Shown here: piece by piece, positions 1-9,093 of the stretch
How positions within the stretch are numbered: the stretch's first letter is position 1
Layout of the letters: each line of letters begins with the position of its first letter
Assembly (NCBI GenBank): GCA_947453465.1
Contig: CANGGL010000006.1
Coordinates: 1-46,857, forward strand
DNA from: Microbacteriaceae bacterium
GTDB taxonomy: Bacteria > Actinomycetota > Actinomycetes > Actinomycetales > Microbacteriaceae
Length of the DNA stretch: 46,857 nucleotides
Direction of reading: 5' to 3'
The notes under the pieces: generated by a model
What the model saw: the letters and a program-made list of their open reading frames with translations, nothing else
Databases searched by the model: none
What the model was told of the DNA's origin: nothing
Position numbers and translations under genes: made by a program

Positions 1-926
1 ACGCTGTGGTGTTGAAGCCGGCTCGAAGCACCCCGCTGACCTCATTGGCAATCGCACAGTGCTTCATCGACGCCGGCTTGCCCGAAGGGGTGCTCTCGGT
101 GATCACCGGTTCTGGCTCGTTGCTTGGTGACGCATTGGTTAGCGACAAACGCGTTCGCAAGGTTTCATTCACTGGCTCAACTAAGACTGGCGAGCACATT
201 GCCCGTGTTGCCGGCGTGAAAAAGCTTTCGCTCGAATTGGGTGCTTCAGGCCCGGTGATCATTATGGGAGATGCCGACATCGAATATGCGGCAAACGCGA
301 TTTCCTTGGGTGGTTACATTAATGCCGGCCAGGTTTGCATATCAGCCCAGCGCGTCATCGTCGAAGAGTCTGTGATGGAAGAATTCTTGGCTGCGCTTCA
401 GCCGAAGGTTGAGGCTATTAAGGTCGGCGACCCATTCGCTGCCGACACCAAGGTTGGCGCACTGATTTCAAAGACCGAGGCCGACCGTGTGTCTCAGGCG
501 ATTCGTTCGGCTGTCGCCGACGGTGCAACCTTGCTAACGGGAGGTGAGCAGGATGGCACGATTATCACGCCTGCAATCGTCACCAATGTCGACCCATACT
601 CGGCTTTTGCCCAGGATGAACTCTTTGGCCCGGCGGTTGCAGTCAGCGCGGCGCGTGATGCAACTCATGCCATCGAACTAGCGAACAGCACCATATATGG
701 GCTCGGCGCTGGAATTTTCACCAACAACATGAACACGGCCGTTCAAGCTATGCGCAAAATTGATTCGGGCGTGGTGCACATCAACTGGACACAGCTCTGG
801 CGTGCTGATCTGATGCCTTATGGCGGTTTCAAGTCGAGCGGAATTGGCAAAGAAGGCCTGCGCTCAGCTGTCGAAGAAATGACCGAAGTAAAAACCATCA
901 TCATGCACGGCCAGGCCTGGAACTAG
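1..926 (+). CDS. Aldehyde dehydrogenase family protein, 5'-truncated by window edge
   Basis: Open frame runs through the left edge (codon gct at 3-5 precedes the listed start). ALDH motifs FTGSTKTGEHIA, LELGASGP (general-base Glu) and NAGQVCISAQRV (catalytic Cys). Confidence 0.9.
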   Translation, partial: AVVLKPARSTPLTSLAIAQCFIDAGLPEGVLSVITGSGSLLGDALVSDKRVRKVSFTGSTKTGEHIARVAGVKKLSLELGASGPVIIMGDADIEYAANAISLGGYINAGQVCISAQRVIVEESVMEEFLAALQPKVEAIKVGDPFAADTKVGALISKTEADRVSQAIRSAVADGATLLTGGEQDGTIITPAIVTNVDPYSAFAQDELFGPAVAVSAARDATHAIELANSTIYGLGAGIFTNNMNTAVQAMRKIDSGVVHINWTQLWRADLMPYGGFKSSGIGKEGLRSAVEEMTEVKTIIMHGQAWN

Positions 927-940
927 GAGCGACAGACAAA

Positions 941-2914
941 ATGGTTCAACCAAACTATGGCGAAACGATTCGACTGACCGTAGCCCAGGCAGTGGTCAAG
1001 TACATCGCCGCTCAATACTCGGTTACCGATGGCGTTCGCAAGCGCTTCATCCCAGCCGCGATGGGCATCTTCGGACACGGCAATGTCGCCGGTCTAGGCC
1101 AAGCCCTTGACCAGCTAAGCGATGAGCTGCCTTTCGTGCAGGGTCGCAACGAGCAGGCCCTTGGCCACGCAGCTATGGCATTTGCAAAGCACACTCGCCG
1201 CACCCAGGCAATCGCTGTCACCGCGTCAATCGGCCCAGGTGCCTTGAACCTGATTACCGCCGCCGGAACCGCAACTGTGAACCGCATACCGGTCTTGCTA
1301 TTGCCAGGCGACACCTACGCAACCCGCCGCCAGGGCCCAGTGCTCCAGCAGCTCGAGAACCCAAGCGCACCTGACCTAACCGTCAACGATGCTTTCCGCC
1401 CGGTGTCGCGCTTCTTCGATCGCATCAACCGCCCAGAGCAGCTGCTTTACTCGCTGCCAAAGGCTTTCCGCGTCCTAGCGAACCCGGTCGAGACCGGCGC
1501 CGTTGTGATTTCTCTGCCTCAGGACGTTCAGTCACACGCCTTCGACTTCCCGAAGAGCTTCTTCGAGCCACACGACTGGAAGATTCGTCGCCCAGAACCT
1601 AGTGCCGATGAAATTGCTGAAGTTGCCGCCATGATCAAGCAGGCGAAGTACCCGCTAATCATCGCCGGTGGTGGAATCATCTATTCGAACGCGACCGCAG
1701 AGCTAGAAGCGTTGGCCGATGCAACTGGCATCCCAGTCACCGAAACTTTTGGAGGCAAGGGTGCCGTTCAGAAGAAAGCCGAATGGGCCGCATGGGGCAT
1801 TGGCCTAGAGGGTTCGCCTGAGACCAACAAGTTGGCCAATAAGGCTGACCTAATCGTTCACATCGGAACCCGTCTCACCGACTTCGCAACCGCTTCGCAG
1901 TCGATCTTCCAGAATCCAAACGTGAAGTTTGCCTCGATCAACGTTTCAGAATTCGATGGAATCAAGCAGGGTGCAACCACCATCGTGGCCGATGCCAAGC
2001 TAGCCATCGCAGCTCTCACCAAGGCCGTTGCCGGTTATAAGGTGCCTGCTGAGTGGACCGCAGAGGTTATTGAGAAGAACGCAGTATGGGTTAAGGCCCG
2101 CAACGCGGCGCTCGACGTGAACTACACCTTCGACAAGTCGACTCTGGACCCAGCATTCTCTGAAGACACCGATGCAATCATGACCCAGGGTCAATTGCTC
2201 GGCGTGCTTCAGAACCACAGCCGTTCGGGCGACGTAATCATCGCTGGTGCCGGAGGCCCTCCGGGTGACGTTCAGAAGGTTTGGGATGCAACCGCAGGTC
2301 GCTTTGCGCACCTCGAGTTCGGCTTCTCTTGCATGGGTTACGAACTGCCTGCCGCGATCGGTGTGCGTTTGGCAAACCCAAACCCAGCCAACCGAATCAC
2401 CACCTTCATCGGTGACGGCACTTGGACCATGGCTCCTACCGAGTTGGTAACGGCAGCCCAGGAGCGGCTGCCACTAACCATCGTTGTGTCTGAGAACCAC
2501 GGTTACCAGGTAATCCGTCGTCTGCAGATGTGGCGAGTTGGCAACAGCTTTGGCAACGAGTTCCGCTATCGCCAGGATGGACCAATGGTCACCGAGTCTG
2601 CAGAGGCAGCCGGCAAGGCTCCTCGCCTCGAGGGTGACTTCCTGTTCCTTGACATCGTGAAGATGGCCGAGGGCATGGGCGCCAAGGCGTTCCGCCCAAT
2701 GACCACAACCGAATTTGCCAAGGTCTTGGATGACACCCGCAACGAGTCAGGCCCAGTTGTGATCGTGGTTCCGACCATCCCTCACGCTAACCTCCCTGCT
2801 TCAAATGTTTGGTGGGATGTCGCACCGGCAGAGGTTCACGAGAACTCGCCATGGATTCAGGCCACCTCGGATGACTACAACGCCGGTCTAAAGACTCAGA
2901 GATTCCACTACTAA
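941..2914 (+). CDS. iolD: 3D-(3,5/4)-trihydroxycyclohexane-1,2-dione acylhydrolase (ThDP-dependent)
   Basis: 657 aa ThDP enzyme: RNEQALGHAAMAFAKHTRR, GDGTWTMAPTELVTAAQE cofactor motif, IolD-like length and context next to iolE/iolG. Confidence 0.9.
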   Translation: MVQPNYGETIRLTVAQAVVKYIAAQYSVTDGVRKRFIPAAMGIFGHGNVAGLGQALDQLSDELPFVQGRNEQALGHAAMAFAKHTRRTQAIAVTASIGPGALNLITAAGTATVNRIPVLLLPGDTYATRRQGPVLQQLENPSAPDLTVNDAFRPVSRFFDRINRPEQLLYSLPKAFRVLANPVETGAVVISLPQDVQSHAFDFPKSFFEPHDWKIRRPEPSADEIAEVAAMIKQAKYPLIIAGGGIIYSNATAELEALADATGIPVTETFGGKGAVQKKAEWAAWGIGLEGSPETNKLANKADLIVHIGTRLTDFATASQSIFQNPNVKFASINVSEFDGIKQGATTIVADAKLAIAALTKAVAGYKVPAEWTAEVIEKNAVWVKARNAALDVNYTFDKSTLDPAFSEDTDAIMTQGQLLGVLQNHSRSGDVIIAGAGGPPGDVQKVWDATAGRFAHLEFGFSCMGYELPAAIGVRLANPNPANRITTFIGDGTWTMAPTELVTAAQERLPLTIVVSENHGYQVIRRLQMWRVGNSFGNEFRYRQDGPMVTESAEAAGKAPRLEGDFLFLDIVKMAEGMGAKAFRPMTTTEFAKVLDDTRNESGPVVIVVPTIPHANLPASNVWWDVAPAEVHENSPWIQATSDDYNAGLKTQRFHY

Positions 2915-3681
2915 TGGCATCTCCGCTAAGCCGCGGCGGCTTCCTAGAAACCCTAAAGCAGGGCCAACTGACCGTTGGCACCTTCCTGGGTTTGGCATCC
3001 CCGCTGGCTGCCGAAGTTGCCGCGGTTAGCGGTGTCGACTGGGTCTTGCTCGACCTCGAGCACGGCGGCGGTGGCGAAGAGCAAGTTTCGCCAACCGTCG
3101 TTGCTTCCGGTGGATACGGCGTGCCGACTTTGGTGCGCGTCGAATCATCCGAGCGAATTCGCATTGGCCGAGTGCTTGACTCTGGTGTTGCCGGTTTGAT
3201 GCTTCCTCGCGTTGACACCGTTGAGCAGGTTGAAGTGGCAGTTCGTCACATGAGTTACCCGCCAAACGGTGACCGGGGCGTTGCAACCTACAATCGCGCG
3301 GTTGCCTGGGGCAAAGACTTGGATGCGCTTGCACCACAGCCAAAGTCGGCTTTGATCGTGCAAATCGAAACTCTTGGCGCACTGGCAGCGGTAGAAAAAA
3401 TTGCAGCGGTGCCCGGCGTTGACGCGCTCTTTGTTGGGCCACTTGATTTGAGCTATGCGCTTGGCGTGCCACGTGACTTCAAGAACTCAAAGTTCCTTGA
3501 GGCGCTTCAGAAGGTCTTGGCAGCAGCGAACTCTCAAAACAAGGTCGCCGGCATCCTCGCCTCAGACACCACAATCGCTCGTTTCTATGTAGAGATGGGT
3601 TTCAAGTTCATCGCCATTGGTTCAGATTCAACCCTGATGGCAAAAGCAATCACCGACGCTGTAAACGAAATCAGAAAGTAG
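2914..3681 (+). CDS. HpcH/HpaI family aldolase
   Basis: GTFLGLASPLAAEVAAVSGVDWVLLDLEHGGG, VRVESSERIRIGRVLDSGVAGLMLPRVDTVEQVE, FVGPLDLSYALG. Start codon overlaps the iolD stop (TAATG). Confidence 0.88.
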   Translation: MASPLSRGGFLETLKQGQLTVGTFLGLASPLAAEVAAVSGVDWVLLDLEHGGGGEEQVSPTVVASGGYGVPTLVRVESSERIRIGRVLDSGVAGLMLPRVDTVEQVEVAVRHMSYPPNGDRGVATYNRAVAWGKDLDALAPQPKSALIVQIETLGALAAVEKIAAVPGVDALFVGPLDLSYALGVPRDFKNSKFLEALQKVLAAANSQNKVAGILASDTTIARFYVEMGFKFIAIGSDSTLMAKAITDAVNEIRK

Positions 3682-3684
3682 AAC

Positions 3685-4896
3685 ATGTCAAACACACCTC
3701 GCACCGTTGGCGTTGGCCTAATCAGTGTTGGCTGGATGGGTAAAGTACACAGTCGTGCTTACCAGGCCCTGCCAGTTGTTTACCCTGAGCTAGGAATCAA
3801 ACCTCGCCTAATCATCGCTGCCGACACCGCTCAAGACCGCGCCGACTATGCCGTTGACGTTTTGGGTTACGAGCAGGGCACCCTTGACTACCACGATGTA
3901 TTGAACCACCCTGAGGTTGAGGTTGTTTCAATCTGTGCTCCAAACTTCTTGCACGCCGAGATCGGCATCGCTGCCGCTAAGGCCGGAAAGGCTTTCTGGA
4001 TTGAGAAGCCAGTCGGCCGTGGTGCAGCCGAGACCGAGGCCGTTGAGGCCGCAGCCAAGGAAGCCGGAGTTATCTCAACTATCGGCTTCAACTATCGCAA
4101 CGCACCTGCCGTTGAGCACGCCAAGAAGATAATCGCCGAGGGCCAGCTTGGCCGCATCACCAACCTGCGGGGCACCTTCTTCGCAGACTATTCGTCAGAG
4201 CCAAACGGTGCTTTGTCATGGCGCTTCATCCGCAAGCTTGCGGGTTCAGGTGTGCTTGGAGACCTAATGGGTCACCTAGCCGACCTCATGCACTACGTTG
4301 TTGGCCCTATCGCTGAAGTATCAGCAATCAGCAAGACCGTTTACACCGAGCGCCCAATCCAGCAGATGGGTGTTGGAACTCACTTTGACGTCATCGAAGG
4401 CGGAGAAAAGGGCCCTGTGGAGAACGAGGACTACGGAGGCATGTTGGTTCGCTTCGCCGACAACGCAGTTGCCGCCGGCGCAGTTGGAACCCTTGAGGCT
4501 TCACGCGTTTCAGTTGGTCCACGTGCGAGCTACAACTTCGAGATTTATGGCACCGAGGGTTCACTAAAGTGGGACTTCGAGCGCATGAACGAGCTTGAAA
4601 TCGCAATCGGCCGCACCGGCCAGCACATTGGCTATCAGCGAGTTATGGTTGGCGCCGGCTTCGGCGACTTCTCACACTTCCAGCCAGGTGCCGGTACCGG
4701 TATGGGTTATGACGACCTAAAGACCATCGAGGCACGCAAGTTCCTTGAGTCATACGTCGGTGGCCCTTCACTGAACTCAAATATCCACGACGCTGTTGCT
4801 TCGGCACGCGTGATCTCTGCAGCTGAGAAGTCAGCCGAGACCAAGCAGTGGGTCACGGTTGAGCCAGTTGCTGGAACCACAGCTGCAAAGAAGTAA
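3685..4896 (+). CDS. Gfo/Idh/MocA family oxidoreductase
   Basis: N-terminal Rossmann GLISVGWMGKVHSRAYQ and EKPVGRGAAET motif. Confidence 0.88.
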   Translation: MSNTPRTVGVGLISVGWMGKVHSRAYQALPVVYPELGIKPRLIIAADTAQDRADYAVDVLGYEQGTLDYHDVLNHPEVEVVSICAPNFLHAEIGIAAAKAGKAFWIEKPVGRGAAETEAVEAAAKEAGVISTIGFNYRNAPAVEHAKKIIAEGQLGRITNLRGTFFADYSSEPNGALSWRFIRKLAGSGVLGDLMGHLADLMHYVVGPIAEVSAISKTVYTERPIQQMGVGTHFDVIEGGEKGPVENEDYGGMLVRFADNAVAAGAVGTLEASRVSVGPRASYNFEIYGTEGSLKWDFERMNELEIAIGRTGQHIGYQRVMVGAGFGDFSHFQPGAGTGMGYDDLKTIEARKFLESYVGGPSLNSNIHDAVASARVISAAEKSAETKQWVTVEPVAGTTAAKK

Positions 4897-4900
4897 TCAA

Positions 4901-5815
4901 ATGCAAATCGTTGTTGGCCTTGGGCCGGTCGAAACCGATGTGGTTCAGCCGGTCCTTGGCGGCGATATTCGTTTTATCGAGTCACCGACCGAGGCCGAAA
5001 TTGCCGAGGCCGCAGGCGCAATCGTTCGAGCAGCTTTTGTTTTTGACGCTGCTCAGTTTGCCAAAATGCCAAACCTCAAAGTTGTGGCGCGCACCGGTGT
5101 GGGCACTGATCTTGTCGACCTCGATGAGGCCTCGCAGCGTAGCATCCCTGTGGTCATCACCCCGGGTAGCAACACCAATGCCGTTGCCGAGGGTGCAATT
5201 GCGCACGCACTTCACCTGACCAAACGGCTTGGCCCGCTGCACCGATTGGTTTCCGGCGGCGGCTGGAACGACCGGACAAAATACCCGGTTGGAGATTTTG
5301 AATCAAAGACCATCGGCATCGTGGGTTTCGGCCGAATCGGCCGTCGGGTCGCAAAGCTTGCCGAGGCGTTTGACATGAGTGTCTTGGCCTATGACCCGTT
5401 CGCGGACATCCCGGCGGAAAATTCCGTGAAAGACATCGTTGATTTGGTGAGTCGAAGCGATGTTGTCTCTTTGCATGTGCCGCTCACCGCTGAGACGAAC
5501 CAGATGGTCAACGCAGCACTGCTGGCCAGCTTCAAGTCGGGAGCGGTCTTGGTGAACTGCGGCCGAGGTGCGTTGATTGACCTGGAAGCAGCGTTGGTGG
5601 CACTGAACAATAGGCAGCTCGGCGGCCTTGGGCTTGATGTCTTTGACCCGGAACCTCCGTCACACCACGCTCTCTTTGATCACGAAAATGTCGTTTTAAC
5701 CCCGCACGTGATGGGTCTGAGCGTTCAGTCAACCGCCCAAACCTTCATTGACGCTGCCCTCGGCGTACGTGATGTTTTGGAGGGGCGCCGACCCCGTGCG
5801 ATAGCAAACACTTAG
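4901..5815 (+). CDS. D-2-hydroxyacid dehydrogenase (phosphoglycerate dehydrogenase-like)
   Basis: GIVGFGRIGRRVAKLAEAFDMSVLAYDPF and NCGRGALIDLEAL motifs. Start moved to ATG 4901, after the upstream stop, rather than the overlapping 4859 start. Confidence 0.88.
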   Translation: MQIVVGLGPVETDVVQPVLGGDIRFIESPTEAEIAEAAGAIVRAAFVFDAAQFAKMPNLKVVARTGVGTDLVDLDEASQRSIPVVITPGSNTNAVAEGAIAHALHLTKRLGPLHRLVSGGGWNDRTKYPVGDFESKTIGIVGFGRIGRRVAKLAEAFDMSVLAYDPFADIPAENSVKDIVDLVSRSDVVSLHVPLTAETNQMVNAALLASFKSGAVLVNCGRGALIDLEAALVALNNRQLGGLGLDVFDPEPPSHHALFDHENVVLTPHVMGLSVQSTAQTFIDAALGVRDVLEGRRPRAIANT

Positions 5816-5873
5816 CATCAAAGAAATCAAAAAATCCGATAAAACCAACCGACCAACAAACAAAAGGCACAAC

Positions 5874-6770
5874 ATGTCAGCAAAAAACGTAAAGATCGCC
5901 GGAGCACCAATTTCTTGGGGTGTGTGCGAGGTTCCGAACTGGGGTCACCAGATGACCCCCGATCGAGTGCTAACTGAAATGGCCGAACTGGGTCTTGGTG
6001 CAACCGAGTTTGGCCCACTGGGCTTCTTGCCGGTTGAGCCATCGGACCGCGCGGCGGCACTGGCCAAGCACGGCATGGAGGCCGTCGGTGGCTTCTTCCC
6101 GATCGTCATCCACAACCCCGACTTCGACCCGATTCCGGCAGTGCTCGAAGAGCTGAAGAGCTATGCTGCTTCGGGCGCAAAGACTCTGGTGCTTTCGGCC
6201 GAGACTGGTCTAGAAGGCTATGACACCAAGCGCCCAGACCTCGACGCGGCAGGTTGGGCAACCGTGTTCAAGAACCTTGAACGCATCAAGGATGCCGCGG
6301 CAGCGCAGGGCGTAACCACGGTGCTGCACCCGCACGTTGGCACCATGGTTGAGACCGAAGCCGATGTCATGCAAGTGCTAAATGGTTCGACCATTAAGTT
6401 CTGTCTAGACACCGGCCACATGATTATCGGTGGCACCGACCCCGTTGCCTTCGCCAAAAACCACGCCGATCGTGTCGCCCACTCGCACCTCAAGGATGTA
6501 AACCTAGCCGTTGCCGACCGCGTTCAGTCTGGTGAAATCACTTACTACCAGGGCATTCTCGAGGGCATGTATGTGCCGCTGGGTACCGGAGACGTTGACG
6601 TTCGCTCAATCGTTCGCAGCCTAATTCAGGCCGACTATGACGGCTGGTTCGTGCTCGAGCAAGACAACGTGATTATTACCGAGCCAGGTGAGGGCCAAGG
6701 CCCATTCGCTGATGCAAAGGCGAGCGTTGAGTTCATTCGCGCAGTGGCAGCGGAGCTCGCCGCCGAATAA
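5874..6770 (+). CDS. iolE: Inosose dehydratase-like sugar phosphate isomerase/epimerase
   Basis: APISWGVCEVPNWGHQM N-terminus typical of IolE; xylose-isomerase-like TIM barrel (HSHLKDVN). Confidence 0.85.
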   Translation: MSAKNVKIAGAPISWGVCEVPNWGHQMTPDRVLTEMAELGLGATEFGPLGFLPVEPSDRAAALAKHGMEAVGGFFPIVIHNPDFDPIPAVLEELKSYAASGAKTLVLSAETGLEGYDTKRPDLDAAGWATVFKNLERIKDAAAAQGVTTVLHPHVGTMVETEADVMQVLNGSTIKFCLDTGHMIIGGTDPVAFAKNHADRVAHSHLKDVNLAVADRVQSGEITYYQGILEGMYVPLGTGDVDVRSIVRSLIQADYDGWFVLEQDNVIITEPGEGQGPFADAKASVEFIRAVAAELAAE

Positions 6771-6833
6771 CAAAAAGACTTAGGAGCGCCATACTCCTAG
6801 TAAGCGAGACGGTTCCCAAATTGCTCTCGAAAA

Positions 6834-6863
6834 GAAAGGGCCTGGCTTTCGCCAGGCCCTTTC
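6834..6863. terminator. Bidirectional intrinsic terminator between convergent iolE and iolG
   Basis: Perfect stem gaaagggcctggc / gccaggccctttc with tttc loop, between convergent stops. Confidence 0.85.
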
Positions 6864-6888
6864 CCTTTCTTGAAGGACACAACTCGTT

Positions 6889-7899
6889 CTAAGAAAGGTC
6901 TACCTTTACCGCTTGACCGGTTTCGGCAGACAACTGTGCGGCATCAGCCAAAACCAAAGCAGCGCGACCATCCTCGAAGGTTGGGTTTACGTTGTTACCG
7001 GTCTGAATGCCTTCGATGAATAGTTCAAGTTCACGACGGTATGAATAGGCGTATCGCTCGAGGAAGAACTCCATGTATGGAGCGCGAGCCTCGACGACTG
7101 AATTGTTGTATAGCTTGACGGTGGTCGGTGAGACGTTGGTTGCCAATAGCGCACCCTTGTCACCGAAAGCCTCGAGGCGCTGGTCGTAACCGTATGAGGC
7201 GTGACGAGAGTTGGTGATCGAAACCAATTCACCGTTGGCGCCACGGAGTGTGACCACGGCGCTGTCGAAGTCGCCAATTTCACGAATGTCATCGCTGAAG
7301 GTGTTTGCACCAGCCGCATAGACCTCGACGATGTTTGGAACGAAGAACCGCGCCATGTCAAAGTCGTGAATGGTCATGTCGCGGAAGATTCCGCCCGAGA
7401 CCTCAAGGTATGACTTTGGAGCTGGGCCCGGGTCGCGGCTGATGATGGTTAGTTGCTCAAGATTGCCGATTTCTCCGGCAGCAACGCGACGCTGAATCTC
7501 GTTGAACTGCTGGTCAAATCTGCGGTTGAAACCAAGTGCCACGATGGTCTTTGCATCGCGTGCTTTGGCGCGCAATGTGTCGACGCGGGCAATGTCTAGA
7601 TCAATCGGCTTCTCGCAAAGCACGTGCACGCCAGCGTCGATTGCCGCGCTGATTAGATCGATGTGGGTTGGAGTTGGCGAGGCAACAACAACTGCATCAA
7701 CTTCGCCCGAAGCAAACACGTCGGCAGGGTCGGCGGTGACTTTGCCTCCATACTTGGCAGCTAGCCTTTCGGCGCCTTCGATGAAAACGTCGGCTACGTA
7801 GGTCAGCTCAACGTTCGGGTTTTCGGCGATGCTCATGGCGTGAACCAAGCCAATGCGGCCGGTTCCTAGAAGGCCAATGCGTACTTTCTTGTCGCTCAC
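6889..7899 (-). CDS. iolG: Inositol 2-dehydrogenase-like Gfo/Idh/MocA oxidoreductase
   Basis: VSDKKVRIGLLGTGRIGLVHAMSIAENPN; EKPIDLD; GTG start at 7899 preceded by AGGA. The listed ORF extends 120 codons upstream into the divergent gene, which is unlikely to be coding. Confidence 0.85.
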   Translation of the reverse strand: MSDKKVRIGLLGTGRIGLVHAMSIAENPNVELTYVADVFIEGAERLAAKYGGKVTADPADVFASGEVDAVVVASPTPTHIDLISAAIDAGVHVLCEKPIDLDIARVDTLRAKARDAKTIVALGFNRRFDQQFNEIQRRVAAGEIGNLEQLTIISRDPGPAPKSYLEVSGGIFRDMTIHDFDMARFFVPNIVEVYAAGANTFSDDIREIGDFDSAVVTLRGANGELVSITNSRHASYGYDQRLEAFGDKGALLATNVSPTTVKLYNNSVVEARAPYMEFFLERYAYSYRRELELFIEGIQTGNNVNPTFEDGRAALVLADAAQLSAETGQAVKVDLS

Positions 7900-7952
7900 G
7901 GCTGTTCCTGTCTCGTAAAAAGTCGGTGGGTGTGAAGATAGCCCAGATATTC

Positions 7953-7964
7953 TGGACCGTTCCA
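7953..7964. promoter_or_regulatory. Candidate LacI-type operator TGGACCGTTCCA in divergent iolG/epimerase intergenic region
   Basis: 12-bp near-perfect palindrome with central CG (one mismatched pair) in the 136-bp divergent spacer. Confidence 0.45.
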
Positions 7965-8035
7965 ATGGTATTGTAAGCACAAACTTTCTAACCGAAATCA
8001 AATAGTCCAGTTCAACGTCGAAAAGGAACCAAATC

Positions 8036-8995
8036 GTGACAAAAATCGCCATCACCGGTTCGACCGGCTTCGTCGGTAGCAACATCGCTGCCGTTCTAGT
8101 GAAGTTTGGGCACGAAGTGGTGGGGCTCGGCAGGAAGAGCCCTGAGGTTGCTGCCGGCTGGCCAATCAATGTTGTTGATTTCAACGATGTCGATTCAATC
8201 GCGGGTGCCCTCGACGGTTGCGAGGCAGTCGTCCACTGTGCGATCGCCAATGATTTCAATCGCCTAGTCGACGATCGAGAATTCGCCTACGATGCCTTCG
8301 CAGGTTTGACCCAACGCGTGACTTTGGCGGCCAACAAAGCGGGCGCCCGGCCAATCTTGATTTCAACCGACTGGGTCATGGATGGTACGGGCCACCGTAT
8401 TGCCGAAACCGACCCGGGCAATCCAGTCAACTTCTATGGGGTGCTCAAGGTTTTGAGCGAGCAAGTAATCCGTGACCTAGCTCCACATAACGGAGCCATT
8501 TGCAGAATCGCGGGTGTGATGGGCCGACACCAACTCGCTGAGAGCCCTAGGTCGCAAGACGTTGGCTTTGGCTATTTTGTGCTCTCTTTGGTCGAAGCCC
8601 TCCGTACGGGTGAGCCCTTCACCGTCTGGGGTGGAGATCGGGTAAATCACGTAACCTCACCGTCGCTTGCGGCTGAAATTGGTGCTCAAATAGAGCGGGT
8701 AGTTACGCGAAAGGCTGCGGGCACTTTCCATTTGGTTGGCGATGAAGCTATCGAGCGGAGGGCGTTGGCAAGCTTGGTTTGCGAGGTCTTTGAACTCGAT
8801 GCTTCGCTATTGCGAGAGAGCGAACCACCTGCCGAAGCCTTGTTCCCTGCCGCCGTCCCGGTTGATTCTTCACTTGGCAACGAATTGACCAAAGCACGTC
8901 TTGGAATCGCACCTCAGACACTGAGAGACATTCTCACGGCATTCAAGGTTGAATTGGAAACCGGTGAGATTCAAACATTGACCAAGCCTGAATAG
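8036..8995 (+). CDS. NAD(P)-dependent epimerase / dTDP-4-dehydrorhamnose reductase-like (SDR)
   Basis: GTG start; ITGSTGFVGSNIAAVL Rossmann motif; NFYGVLKVLSEQ (YxxxK). Confidence 0.82.
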   Translation: MTKIAITGSTGFVGSNIAAVLVKFGHEVVGLGRKSPEVAAGWPINVVDFNDVDSIAGALDGCEAVVHCAIANDFNRLVDDREFAYDAFAGLTQRVTLAANKAGARPILISTDWVMDGTGHRIAETDPGNPVNFYGVLKVLSEQVIRDLAPHNGAICRIAGVMGRHQLAESPRSQDVGFGYFVLSLVEALRTGEPFTVWGGDRVNHVTSPSLAAEIGAQIERVVTRKAAGTFHLVGDEAIERRALASLVCEVFELDASLLRESEPPAEALFPAAVPVDSSLGNELTKARLGIAPQTLRDILTAFKVELETGEIQTLTKPE

Positions 8996-9093
8996 GGCGG
9001 CAAGTCATTAACTGGACCAAGATGCTTCTAGAGTCTGCCAAGAAGGCCGGCGTTCGATAGTCTCAAAGTGTACAAAACAACATACAAAGGAGT

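Noticed and set aside
2787-3472. Antisense ORFs (143 and 148 aa) across iolD/aldolase
   Set aside because: Overlap conserved coding sequence on the other strand; compositionally biased (Arg/Ser/Pro-rich).
7900-8259. 120-codon N-terminal extension of the iolG ORF
   Set aside because: Overlaps the start of the divergent epimerase gene; homology begins at VSDKKVRIGLLGTGRIG with an AGGA-preceded GTG at 7899.
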